Shown here: one piece after another, positions 1-13,000 of the stretch
Numbering within the stretch: position 1 is the stretch's first letter
Layout of the letters: each line of letters starts with the position of its first letter
Assembly (NCBI GenBank): GCA_031472005.1
Contig: PZJY01000005.1
Location: forward strand, 1,178,001 to 1,242,000
DNA length: 64,000 nucleotides
Source of the DNA: Tetracladium setigerum
Taxonomy: Eukaryota > Ascomycota > Leotiomycetes > Helotiales
Direction of reading: 5' to 3'
Translations under genes and position numbers: made by a program
The notes under the pieces: model-generated
The model's database searches: none
Seen by the model: the letters and a program-made list of their open reading frames with translations, nothing else
What the model was told of the DNA's origin: nothing

Positions 1-271
1 CTTATATCTTAAGGTCCAAAATGTATTTTCAGGACAGTTAATGTGTAAAATCAAGTCTGAGGTAGATTTCCTTCTCTATTTGGTTCATTCATTCTCGAGT
101 AATCTACTCTCTCACATCCACGGCCTGTCTATCGTGCGCTTCGCGCAATATCAAACTCCCGCTAATTCAGTCCCCACGAGCAGAAATGGATCCAGCCCAT
201 TCCAAGATATGCTAATACAGTCAATATGAATGCAAGTCCACCGCCAATCTCTTGTTCAACTCAGAATTGCT

Positions 272-2562
272 CTAGTTTTGTCTCTCAACATCCTCTCCGC
301 CGCCAAGCCAACCTTGGACACAAACCCACGCCCTAAATGCCCCCTCTACAACATCCCACATTCCTTCTTGCTTGGTTTCATCTCCAATCTCATCCATATC
401 TTCATTCTCTTCCGTATCCCCACACTCACCAATACCCACAATCAACCCCTCACATAACAGCCCCACCACAACCCTCTTCTCCCTCCCATCCACCACCCCA
501 CCCCCGAAAACTCCTGGTCCCAAAGCCAACAGCACCCACAAGAAAACGCCTGGAATTTGCCTCCAACTCTTCACATCCACTTTCCAAACAACATCCCATA
601 TCTTATCCATCATACACGGATACCGATTACAAGCCTGCGACAGCGGAATGCGATGAAGAATCGCCGTGGTAAACAGCAGCGAAATTGCAAGAATAGCATT
701 GTGTAGATCAGAGTCCTGCGGTGGAGCAGCTGAGTACGTGAGAAGACGATTGTGAAACCATTGTGTTGTTTTGAGGAACTTCTTCTCGTTTGCTGCTTGT
801 TCGGCTGGCGAGGACGAGGCGTTGGCAGATGAAGAAACGAGGGCGCAGATAGATGTAGTGAGAAATTTCATGTCGTCTAATAATCCAGCGATTTCGTTCG
901 TTAGGAGGAGAGCTTCTATGACGACTGGGTCGGAGAAGCGGGTTGGTGAGTTGAGAAGGGGTGAGGTGACCTTGAGTGGATGGAGTGGTGTGCTGTCTGG
1001 AGAGAACGGTGGTTTGAATGGGTGGAGGAAAGGGGGTGTTTCGAGGGTAAGAGCAATTTGAAAATCTGTTCTGGAGAGTATATTGGTTAGCTGGATGCTC
1101 TTTGGGATGAAGAAGGGAGGAAGTACTTGATCAGGAATTTTCGCAGTATGCCGGAGGGAAAGCTCTCAACTCCACCTCTTGTCTCAAGCATACTTCTCAA
1201 TCCACTCATATGAGCCAAGACGCTTTTTCTATCGGAGTAAAACATCTGTAAGGAAAGAAAGTTAAATCAACTCATTCGCTCACATCTCATTCATCCACGG
1301 CTTAGAATCTAAGAACAGAGAACTTACCTCCAGAATGCTCAAGCCCATTACCCCCACGATGACTTCATCACTCACAGCCCACTCCCTATCAGTCAAATGC
1401 TCATTTATAAAACCAATCAAAGTAGTCCGGATAGTCATTGAATCTACGCTCCTCTCGACATCTATTCCTTGGAGAGCAACAGCTTGAAAATACGCTGCTG
1501 CAAGGATGGAAACGTGTTCGATGAGGGGGACGAGATCATGTATGTGTTCCATTGGTCTGCGAATGACGAGAGGATGTTTGAGTCGTTGACGGGAGATGCA
1601 AGAGGGAGAAGATGTGTGTTGACTACGAAAAAGTTAATTTGGGTACCACATTAATTGATTGTTGCGCTTAGAGAGGGAAGAGGGAGAGAAAAGGAAATGT
1701 ACTTACAAAAGTCTAAAAGGTCAGCATTTTTCTGGTTGCTGTCAATCGGTAGATCTTCCTGTTGATTTGTGCAGTTTCCATTTATAACCTGTGTCGGATC
1801 GACGTCAAACATATAACTACTAGCATCAAAACAGTCGAAGTCCTCTCCCATCCCAAGTCTTGGCGCCTCATAATCAATGTCCAGGATGCGTAAGATATCC
1901 GAACTTAGACCCAGACCAGCACCTGAACTTTCTCCCAATTGATCACTGCCTAGGTAGGGATATATTTGAGTTTCAATTACGTCGTTGGAAAAACTCAGCT
2001 CCGAACCTGACGATTGGAAATTTTCAGGCATAGCTGTCGGTAGATCCAAAGTCATCCTAGACGACGCTTTGGAGCGACGGGAGGGTCCTGCACTCTCGAC
2101 ATGTTCGCCATCGCCATTGTGTAAGAGTTCCAATCGTTCTCTTGATCTTGAGGTCCTTCTGCTAATTCATTTAATTCACTGGTTAGATTTTTTTGGAGCT
2201 TTACTTCCTCACACCCTGAGACGAGGACTACAGTCTTAATTTGTGATAGACAAGGGACTGAACTTACCTCACACCACTTCCATCACTATCATACACACAT
2301 TCCACCGGTGGAAACTGGTACCTCCTAGCACATTGATTACAGGGCCTATCTTTCGCTTGGTTACACTGCAATGAGAAAGCAAACCTAAGTCAGCAGAAGT
2401 TCCGACTCGAAGCAAACGTATTGATCACAACCAAGAAAGTCGAAAGTAAGGAAAATAATGCAAACATACCTTTTGTTTTCTTCTCCTACACTCAGTGCAA
2501 GACAACGCTGCGCGTTGACGAGATCGGGTTTGGCGATGGGTGTTTGGTGGGGGAGTCGACAT
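272..2562 (-). CDS. Zn(II)2Cys6 fungal transcription factor
   Basis: This is a nuclear DNA-binding regulator with unknown targets. Exons on the minus strand are 2562-2470, 2365-2268, 2158-1707, 1622-1328, 1245-1127 and 1070-272, about 618 residues. The zinc cluster is split by intron 1: exon 1 gives CTECRRRKQK and exon 2 continues CNQAKDRPCNQC and then a sixth Cys, which completes the six-cysteine C6 pattern. The C-terminal half resembles the fungal-specific TF domain 2 (DUF3468 type), with a typical HMSGLRSMLETRGGV stretch in exon 5. The start at 2562 puts about 20 basic residues before the first Cys; an in-frame ATG at 2631 is the alternative. Exon 4 only stays in frame if the five-base run at 1525-1529 really has six bases; as written the frame breaks there. 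No neighbour suggests a pathway. The class call is firm, the exact model less so. Confidence 0.8.
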
Positions 2563-2631
2563 TCTGGTTTTTTTGCCGAGTTGTGCTAACTCTCCCTCTA
2601 TTCGTTTTAGCTGTTTCCACTTGAGCGGCAT

Positions 2632-3790
2632 ATGGTTGGTGACTTTAGACAGTATATGAAGGTCTTAGAAATTAGATGAGAAGATCCTAAACAGTATTTG
2701 ACAGTTTTCAACTTTGACTTTGGATACAAGAAGTTTCCAGTTTGTCGTAGAGCTGCGTTTACCGAGGACGTAGGCCTGTTGGTTGAGATACGTCGACAAT
2801 GCAAGTTGTCGGACTTACCACAACGCGAGATCTATCCGCAATTAAAAAGATTCTCTTCATGGAATGAGAGCAAGTAACTAGGCAATCAAGTAAAATTTGT
2901 AAAAACAGGCATCGACGATACTCGAGGTTCAAAATTTCATGACGGTGTCCTCTTTTTCTTATATACAAAACCAAATTCACCTCATCCAAAACAAAGTCCT
3001 GCCTCCATATCTCTCCATCCAACCACCCTGTCCCCTCCAAGCGAACCCATCGATCAACCAAACAGAACAAGCCTCCATCTGCACCCCTTCCTGCAAGCTG
3101 CAACCGCGTGTCACGATCCTACCGATCGACTCAGCCCTACAGAACAAAAGGCAGGCTGGCCGGTGCAATGAATGCATCTCTCTAGCATCGACATCCAAAT
3201 CCCAATCGTTTCTCAGCCCTACAAGCTTTCATACAAGGTGTCAAGATATAGATATCGATTTTGAGTTTCTTGGCCACACGTCTATTCTTCTTGGCTCCGG
3301 TGAGAGGGAGCTGGGACTCGGGACTTTCGTTTGGGACTCTTGTTTGGGAGTCACTTCCAGTAACTCATGACAGTGAGTCCCTCAGAGATTCGGTCACTCC
3401 GTTCGCCCAGTCAAGCCCGGAGTCAAGCTACCAGGCAGACATTCAGACCCTCGATCACTCACTCCAACCCGTGACCCTCACTATCGAGTCGTGCATCATT
3501 CATCCCAAAATATCTCTCTCCCCTCCCTCCACCATTTTCATTCTCCAAATCCCATATAAAACATTCCAAGCAAAAATAAGGAATTCAATCCCCATCCATG
3601 TAGCTAAATCGAGTTCGACGTCAGGCTCTCTAGGCTCTCTCTCCTCACCCACCATCCAAGCGACCAACCATTCAGCTCGCCAGCCCGCTAGATCTCCCGC
3701 TACGTCTCCCACAAAAGCGGACAGCCAACCACCTTCATCACATTTAGTGCCCGTTCCCATAACAAGCGCGATCCAGTAATCGACAGTAAT
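2632..3790. other. Intergenic, no gene supported
   Basis: This is the upstream flank of the transcription factor. It holds only short unsupported ORFs on both strands and pyrimidine-rich stretches. Its promoter should lie here, but I see no clear TATA box or other decisive element. Confidence 0.5.
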
Positions 3791-3792
3791 CC

Positions 3793-4160
3793 ACCAAAGA
3801 ATGTTCCCTAAAGAGCCAAGACCGGCAGGACGCAACCTCATGCCAAAAAGAACCTCAAACCATGAAAATCCTCCAATCCATCCCAAAGGAAATGACGACT
3901 ATACCCACATGTGTACATACCCGAAGTACTCAAAACAAACTGAGGAAATCCTATGAACAACGATAGCTGAGTTGGCGAGCCAAAGAATGCTTTCCAAAGG
4001 GCCAAGCCTGGAGAGATGCAAACATCATCCTTCCCAAAAGTCCCTCGAGACTTTAAAATTGCCAAACAACCTCTGCCCTCAATCCCAAAGAAGAAAATGA
4101 CGATAACTCCAACTACCTACATACGCCAAATGTATACAGTACTCCACATGTCCCGCCACG
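3793..4160 (+). repeat. Degenerate direct duplication, about 184-bp period
   Basis: Two diverged direct copies begin at about 3797 and 3981. Both start with CCAAAGAATG, followed by a conserved pattern (CAAAG-GCCAAG, then GCAA, then CAAA). Both later contain AAATGACGA followed by ACTA or ACTC, and CCACATG. The copies are too diverged for me to give an identity by eye. There is no coding potential that would point to a transposon. Confidence 0.5.
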
Positions 4161-4299
4161 GGGCCACCAAATATTCTCAAACAACCGCGTCTGAATCCCT
4201 CCAAGGGTCAAAACATACCTCCGAACCTACCTACCCATCCACACTACCTATAATAAGCACGTCTACCGAGCTGACCGCATGCATTCATTCGGAATGACA

Positions 4300-5040
4300 T
4301 AGATTTGCCTCACTCGACTCGCCCCCGGACGCCTCTACCCAAAGTTTTGATACATCCGTCACGACTTTCCACTTTTGAATCCTGTCTTCAATCCTTTAAT
4401 TCTACGTCCCTCCCTCCCTACCCATCAATCCACGAAAAGAAACAAAGTAAACCAACAAGCCACGTTCCAAAAAAGAAACCGGCCCTTCCCTCTCTCGTCT
4501 ATCCAATTAGATTTCCAAACTTCCTTTCTTGTTGTGCATGAGCTGCGCTCGGAAACATTTACACCCGGCTCCCTCTCCCTTTCCTCCGAGCCTTGCTTAA
4601 AGTTTTGATATGTCCGCAAAGACTTTCCAATTCTTATCAAAATCCTTCTCGTTAGATCTTTCTCATTCAGCCCACATGTCTATATATATTTGTATCTAGA
4701 AAAGACTCAAGAGAACCAAACAAGCAAGGCTAGCAAGCAGAACAAACAAGCCACTTGATATATTTGAAACAAAATCTGCCCTTCCCTTTCATATCAACTA
4801 TTCCTTCATCTCTCCTCTCCCTAGATTGATTCGACCACCGACGTTCGTCTCGCTTTGGTTTTCGTTTTTAGTGTGTATAGGTAAGCTTCTGGTCGGGAAC
4901 ATCACAGAATATGCCTTACCCTCGGGACCACATATGCCCAAAACCTTGGATACATCCGTACTCGAGTAAAGACTTCTCCTTCCTTTCAACTTTTCCCTTC
5001 CAATCTTTCGGGTCAAATCCATCCTATCCTAACAGCCTAT
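4300..5040 (+). repeat. Three diverged copies of a roughly 300-bp unit
   Basis: A shared block reading approximately TTTTGATACATCCGT...GACTTTCC occurs near 4342, 4603 and 4942, each time after a CCC-rich stretch containing a GGGA/GGAC-type motif. Downstream of the first two copies comes a second shared block, AACAAGCCAC, then a run of A, then CTGCCCTTCCCT-like sequence, near 4451 and 4744. Spacing is uneven (about 260 and 340 bp), so this is an old and eroded repeat rather than a recent tandem array. Confidence 0.5.
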
Positions 5041-8000
5041 CTACATAGTATCACTAAGAACGCCGCCGAGTGTCGTCATAAGTCCAAACCCGTGAAGTTT
5101 ATGCCAAGCATCGTGATTATTTCAGGTAACTTAACTTCACTTCTCCTTTTTCACTCTGAAGCAGTTTATTTCTATCATGTTTATCAACTATTAGTGAGAT
5201 AATTATTAACTCAGTACTTTTCTTGATTGCACAATCTTACCAAAGAGATAAAATTCCACAGTACTACTGACCCATGATTCCCCCTCTCCCTGCTCTCTCT
5301 CAGGCTCTCGCCTTTTTATCCACCTACATCATGCAAAGATAAGATAAAATAAACAGTAAAACGTGACAGTGAAATCTTGTGTACCAGCTAAGACGCCTAA
5401 AATGCATGGCAACGTTACGCAACAACGCATTGTCCTCCCAGCCCAGTGTCCAAAAATCAAAACATCATCGAGGAACAATTCAGGTGTGAACCTACAAACG
5501 TCGATGCCTTCCACCATGTCACTCCAAGACGTTCGCGTAGATAAATGTTCTGGCCGTTTTCTTTACAAAGACTTCCTGAGAAGGAAATTCGCGACTCTCC
5601 TTGGGTCCGTATGCAATCTCGAAGCTTCGGGCTGCTAAGGTTGGTTTAAGGTTACGTTGTACACGTACGCATAATATTTTCCTCAAGAACTGTCCATCTA
5701 TTCTATGATGATAGGTATCCCGTTGAAGAAAGAGAAATGGAGACAGACCTGAGGGGAAAAGAAAAGAAATTTATCTAATGGTAAGTGAAACCCCAATCGT
5801 ATGGTACAAAACTAAAACGCTCAATGCATATTTAATGAGTTTACCAGACACCTACCGACCCAATCCCGTAAGAGCAAGGTATATTCTACGGAAGCAACTG
5901 TACAACAGTACCAAGGATAAGAAGGTTGCGCAACGAGTATAAGAAAGCAACATATAGTTACCCACCTCCCCAACAACGGCGGTCATCCATCCCATCCTGC
6001 CGTCTTGACTTTCTTAGATTTTGTAACCCAAGGGCTTGGGTCTCGTAACCCGAGCATTCGGGAGACCAATTACTTCGTTCAATATGTTGTGCGTGCTGGA
6101 GGACGATGGAGTAGATACATGTATCGGAGCGGATAGGCGCACAATAAGTCCGGGAGGAATTTCAATCTGCTTCCCTCGATCATGAGGGAGGATAATCTGC
6201 CGATGCAACTTTCTTCTATTGTTCTGTGTGCTTAGAAAGCCAAGTGATACGGTGCGGAGCCGTCTGTACTGAGTTTGTTTTGTGTATGTCTATGTCGTTG
6301 AAGTGATCCCGGGTGGGAAGGGATGAAATGTGGATTATCTGGCAGACCATGAACGAATCCTACACTATATCCTTGAGGGATGAATGAATTGACCATTGTC
6401 TGTCCTTGTATTCAAGTTGAGTAAAATATAATTTTGTAACGTAGACTTGTGATAACAACAGTAACGGAAGTGATGGTTGATTTTTTTGCCTCTGTCCGGT
6501 AAAATGTCCTCTCTGGCGATGAAAGTAGTGCAAGACGACAAGTTACTATAGTACAATACAGTTCGAAGCACAGCGTATCTTGCTCAGCCAAGAAAAAAAC
6601 ATATAGAAGATAACGAGAGAGTGTGTAACTCCCAGAGACTCGGCAGGAGGTCATAAACCGCATCCCCAAATTGGTTCTAACTGGACGACCAAGGAGACGC
6701 GGAAGAGAAACAGACGGCCACTCTAGCAGATTTTTAGAGATAATTTGATCGCCACCCAAATGACCACCCATTCCTTGAGGTTTCTTTTGTTCTGATCATT
6801 TTTACGGGATGGCGGGGAAGAGGACTTCCCAAAATACCACAGCATTTGGATGAACGGAAATAACCAGGGCCGATTGAACAAAAGATACATTCAGCTAAAA
6901 CGAATAAAAAGAGAGCTCTATCTATCTTCCCACATGCCTGTTCATCAGCCAAGGAATCGCGAACGATGCGTCGTGATTTGAAATCTTGCCTTCTCTTGGT
7001 CGCGCGAAATACCTCCGAATGCTGTGCACGATTTGAGTCCATCCAACGTCAGTACTTTTCAAGAATCCGCCTCCTTCCCCAATAACGGGGTGCGCGTATG
7101 CATTGCTTTCCGTTTTCCGCGCGAAATCTCGTGCATATATGCTGGTCGTTGATGACTGATGGATGGTTGTACCGTAGTTTCTTGGCTGGTGGTATTTTTG
7201 TGAGACTTCGATGATTACTGAGAGATGGGTGACTGTACTTCCCGCTCTGTGTTGTGATGGTCGATGCAATGGGACTCAATATTTTCCGTTGATCCGTCCT
7301 GTTGACTTTTCAGAATATTGATACAATGCTACCTCAATTAGAGGCATTTCCTAATAGGATCGAGAACTAAGCTAGAAGTGACAGAATGGAAGCGGAGAAA
7401 AGAAGAGAAGAGCAAAATGAACAAGCGGAGGGAACATGGATACGAAATGGGGATTGGCCAGTCACACCGGTATTAATGATATGTAGAATAGAGAAGAGAA
7501 GATGAGGATAGTGTTTTGTTCAATCCACGAAAACTCACACCGCCTCTCTGACTGCAAAACAAGTGGGTGGTGAATGAAAATTCGAGAACGTCGTGACACA
7601 AAACATCCTCGGAACACCGGAAAATGAGGTATACTAAACATCTAAAATGAAGGATGGAGAGGGGTTGGTTGACCGACCAATCTACCAAACTTGGTTCCGC
7701 AAGCAGGGAAATATTCCTATTCTGAGTCTGCTGCCAACGGCCAGCTGTACGACCACATCCAGTAAATCCTGTAACAGTCCAGTAGGGCCAAAAATCGAAA
7801 TCCAGAAAGAATCTAGAAATGGGGTTATCAAGAAATCTAGCCCCAGAAATAAGTAAAACAAAAGCAGCGTAAGAAAGGAAGTAGCACAAATATACACACA
7901 CACGCTTGCAACATCCAAAGAACCAAAATCCTCCCCAACCTGTCAAACAATAATCGATGCCCCCCCACCTTAAAAAAAACCTGCAAAGAACGTAAATAAA

Positions 8001-8300
8001 ATAACTCGTCCGGACGATCCGGGAGGAGGAAAGCAGCAATATAATGTGAGAAGCTCCATGTGTGAGGAGTAGAGTATTATGTGAGATACGCTAGAGTACG
8101 ACATTTCGTACATACTGTACCAAACCCTCCCTCCATGCCTGCCTGCCTCGTTCAGAAGCGAGAACGATGGCCTATATTGTATACGAAATCCGTATTCGGT
8201 AATAAAACGATTTTAGTACCTGATTAGGAGCAATGAGAAGAAAAATAATTGAGATTTCAAAAGTCGAGATGAAAAAAAGGGACATGCAGAGAGAGAGAGG
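5041..8300. other. Gene-free stretch
   Basis: I find no exon chain, conserved motif or RNA gene here. ORFs on both strands are short and have biased, low-complexity composition. The stretch is moderately A+T rich, with several polypurine tracts near 8275-8340. Confidence 0.5.
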
Positions 8301-11300
8301 AAGAGAGGAAAAAAGAGACACGAAGGAAGGGATGGAAGAATGAAGAAACGGAAAACAGACAGACAGACGCACGCGGCATTAAAATCACAAACACCCATTC
8401 TTGACAACAGCTTCTTCCATCAACAGCCGAGATCTCCTACATATGTACCGTACACAATTCATCACAACCCGTCCTTATTACTCGATTATCGAGTCGTGTA
8501 CAATAAATACATTATCATTACCTCAACTAATCACTCAAATCCCACTACAGTACCTACTCACCAGGAAGAACTCGGAAGCAAGCACTTGCCTTCCTTCCCT
8601 TCCAGACCGCCCAAACAAATACCCGACGGCTCACACGCGACCATCAAAGCAATCAAAAAAATAATAATCAATCGCCGCAATTATCTATCTCGCTATTCGC
8701 TCGTTTGATAAGACACATACGATACATACGAAGTAACCGATTTGACACGTCCCCTAGGCGCTGTACCTCACTCCGATCCAGTCGTACGTGTCATTTCAAT
8801 TCGGAAAAGAAGTTAAATGGCGCATACAAGCATCTCTTCTCTGGCGCGCACACACACACATACCCGCAAAAGATGAAATAATTAACGCATAGAAGCCCAT
8901 TCCTTCCCTTCTAGAAGGTCAGCGAACGACACACTAACAGCAGCACACTTTACCCACAAATCCACAATTCACCCACTTTTACAATAGTACTGTACGTGTG
9001 CTGCTTTCTTGGTTCTTTACCGAAGTACCGACTCCCCGAATGGAATTTTATATCCACTTTTTCTTTCTTCTTCGCTCTCTTTTTTCCGCTGTGCTTGTGC
9101 TTGTGCTTTAGGCAGGTACGATACAGATGCAGTAGTAGCGGAAGAAGGAGGGAAGGGAGCGGTGTAGAAAGGAAATTTGTACCGCCGTGATCAATGGTAA
9201 ATGCTGAAAGAATGGGGAAGGAAATATTGGCAAAGATTGTATTTTGTGGAGAGTAGATAGATCATAGATGGATGGTCTGGAGAAAGACCTTGCGCAATTT
9301 TTGTTTTATGGAGAAGGAGAAGGGGAAAAAAAGGTCATTGGATTCGGAGGCGTTTATCTTCATATGTGTGATTGATTGATTGATACTTCTGCTATATTTC
9401 CAGAAAGAACCGTTCTACTACTGTATCACCACAATATTGGCCTCTTGCGGAGTTTTCGTGATCTCCATTTTCTTCTTTTCGTCTTGGTATGATTTTTTCC
9501 CGCGAGACAAAACGCCGGAAGGAAGGGCGATCTCATATGAGGCGAACTCACGACTTATTACAGTACTGTACAGTACAAGTACCGGTGGATGGGAGGGTGT
9601 TTGGGAAGGTAAAACTAACTAAACTACGGAGCAAAATAAACTAGAAGGAAGGAAAGATCTTGGTACGGAGAATGTATGTACCGTCCTCACAGTCCTGTAC
9701 AGTAGTACGGCGTAGGCTGCTGTACTGTATAGAAGCTGTGGAGTAGAGGGGAGGGAGGAGGGGTGGAGGGGTACAGGTAAATGCAATGAATGGTGGAGGA
9801 GGAGGGAGGAGAGGAGTGGAAATGCTTGGTTTTTGGAGATCAAGACTTCTTAGTGGTTTGAGCTGTTTTCGTTGTTGTCTTGGAAAAAAAGAGGGAAACG
9901 TAACGTACAGTGCCGTTGGCGGGAAGGGAAAGAAACGGGTGAGTACGAGTAAGGGCAGTAAGTAGGTGCTGTACTGTATCTTTTTGCGTGATTAATGATT
10001 AATGATGAATGAATGGTTGGTTGAGGAGGATGTTTGAAGTTTGATGGGGAAGTTGGCTTGGCTTGGATGTTGAGGCAGGGAGTGCTGAATCGTGGAGGGA
10101 GGGAAGGAGGGATTATGGGGTGTTTCGATGATATTGGAGCCTGGAGGCTGTTGGAGGTTGTAGATTATTGCGGTATTTTTTTGGTTGATATACTAAAGGT
10201 ATGCATGTATGTATGTACCTAAGGTATGCACAGATATAATTCCAGAAGAAAGAATCTGGAGAAATCGGAATGCACACCTACCTACATGAGCAAATTGAGC
10301 GAATGAGGTAATATATCGCATGCGACATTTATTTTTGGTGGATGGATGGATGGATGCAAGATCAATTCAGCCTGTACGTGTGCGTGTGTGTCGGTATTTT
10401 GTGTGGTGTACAGTACAGTAGTAGTGATTGATGTCGAGAGCCGTTGTGGTTGTGGTTGTGGTTTGATAATGAGGGCACACGACAGAGAAGGGAGGCTCAA
10501 ACTCCGTCTAGTAGTGAACTCTGTTTTTTGATGGTGTCTGGTAGTGAGGGAGTGAATAAGTGAGAGGAAGAGGATATTGGAAGAGAGGATGTTTGTTAGA
10601 GGAGATGAGACGTAGGAGAGAAAGGCGATTCTATACTTTCTCATCTGTCTTCCTCCCCTTCCTCCCCTTTCTCTTCCTCTTCCTCCTCTTTCTCTCCCAC
10701 AAACCCCCAATCCTATCCATCAACAAAACCTTCAAAGTCAAAACAAACAACCTACCCAAACCATCCAAATCAAAACATTATTTCCCACGATCCCACATCC
10801 CAAATAATATCAACGAACCCACCCATCACCACGGCCCCAAAAGTCCACCGTACCATCACCCTGTACTCCGTACATGTACAGTATCGTACATACAGTACAT
10901 TAACAAATCCATAAAAGAACAGGGAGATATCGGAGATGCAACCAACGATGCAACCGCCGCTTCGCCGCCGCCGCTGCAGAGAAAAAGCTGCTGCATGCAT
11001 GCACAAGCAGCACAACCCATTTTCATATCCACAATACTAATAATGCACACATAACATACGGAGTACTGACCAGGGTTTTTGTTCATACATGATAATGTAA
11101 TAATGTGGGGGTTTTTCAATTTTACACTGCGTGGGGAGGGAGCTTTGATCTCTTTTTCTCAAATTTTTTTGGAAATTATGAGATTTTTTCTTTCTCAATT
11201 TCGTCAAAAGTGGTGGGTGGGAATGGAATGGAATGGATCTTTCATATCTTCAAATTCTTCAATTGAAATTATTATTATTTTTCCTTTCCGTTTCATGCGT

Positions 11301-13000
11301 TGGTGATTAACTATGAAGTCCAGAGATTAATATTGATTTTCTTACATTGAGTTTTGTTATTGTTATTGTTTGTTTATTTGTTGATGTTTGTTGTTGTTAT
11401 TATTCTTATTTTCATTACTCTTATTTAAAGTTTTGGGCGTTGCGGGTTTCCTCGTGCTGCTGTGGAAGCCAGAAAGAGAGTTTGGTGGGTGAGGTCATCT
11501 CACCACCACCACACCACGTTGATGAGGAATGTCTTTCTTTTTTTGGTGGGTGAACAACGACCGACGATGGCTCGATGTTTCAGGACTTTAACTTTCTCAA
11601 AATTCAATTCAATTCATTTCAGATCCTACCAATATCTTAGTTTCTAGAAGTTAGAATTTGGTAGGTGAGGTCATCTATCTCACCCGAAACTTGTCGTCAA
11701 TAATCAGGATGTTTTTGTACAGTACTAATACAAGTAAGTTCCAGAACTCAATGATTCAACTCAATTCAAAACGATCCAATTCTTTGACTGCCGATCCTAC
11801 AACAATGCCAATATATACCTACCTACCATTATTCAAAGATTCTATCATTCAAGTCTCTGTTCTTTTCCCATCCAATCTTTTCCCTCCGATCTTTCATCAC
11901 CTACTACTACTGTACTTACCTGAAACGAAAACTATCTGCTTCAGCTCCAGCTCCAGCCCTCAACAACTGCCCTTGACTCAAAAAGAAGATAGGATCAGAG
12001 ATTTTCCTTCCTACCTCCTGCTGTACACTACCCAGGCACTTCTCACCACGGCACTTCTATCATTTGTTTCAAATGATTTCCCCCAAAATCGTTATCGCTA
12101 TCGCGCTCAATCCTCAAATCCCAGACCCTCACGGTCCTCACCATTTTCTCATTAATTCCTCTTCGTGTTAAATCGAATAATGATCTCCCACTATTTTCCC
12201 AAACAGTAGTGGACGGACGGGATACTGTAGATGCTGGCACGCACGCGGTCTGTATCCGTAGTAGTTCGGTAGTTCAGATTAGTTTTGGTTTCCTGTTTCC
12301 TGAGGTGGATGGATGGGGTGGATGTTTCAAGTTCATCCATCCCCTCGCGTCAAAGTTTTTTTTTCTCCCTTCCTTCCTCCTTTCCGCTGTGACACAAGAG
12401 CGCTCGAAACACTCAAAACACTACACAAGATAGGCATCCGTGACTCCTGTCAAAGATACACAAACAAAACGTCGTTGAGGAGAATAGATAGATGGTCAAA
12501 GCATGCAGCCGCCCGCCCAAAAAGAACGTGCGTGCGGAGGAAAAGAAGAAGAAGAATTTGCGAAACGAGGGAAAAGGAAAACTAGAGTTGAAACAATGAA
12601 AATAAACACACACAAAACCCAAAACAAAGTAAATCATAACATAGGCCACAACGCTAGAAGACTACATACCCAATACATATCTCATTCCCATACTCCTCGA
12701 ATCACGTGCCCACAAACTTCACTTGAGAGTTTTTAGGTGGTTGGAGTGTTTGAGATTTTGATGTTCTGCGACAAATCACTGGAAAGCCCGCCAGCAGCGA
12801 TGAAAAAGAGGGCAGCATGCACGGAAAGTTCAGAATTAATCGGGGAGACCAATGCACGCTCGGGCAAAAATCGCGCAAGCACGAACCCCATCCTAAAATC
12901 CATCCAATCCAATCCAAAACCATCGCATCTTTTTTCCGCCCGCCATACTGTACTGTGCAGTACCGCCGCCGTAGTGAAGAAATTCGCGCTACTGCCGAGG
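8301..13000. other. Gene-free stretch rich in TACAGTA/TACTGTA motifs and simple repeats
   Basis: The self-complementary motif family TACTGTA/TACAGTA recurs, for example near 8533, 8985, 9559-9575, 9697, 9721, 9970, 10408-10421, 10876-10898, 11717 and 12945-12960. Simple repeats include a CA tract near 8850, GATT repeats at 9370-9382, GGAT repeats at 10340-10357 and long polypyrimidine tracts at 10630-10700. No exon chain is supported. Whether the motif cluster has a regulatory role is unknown. Confidence 0.5.

Noticed and set aside
7473..8039. 188-residue minus-strand ORF
   Set aside because: Phe/Cys/Leu-rich reading of a low-complexity stretch, no start context or splice partners, no recognisable domain.
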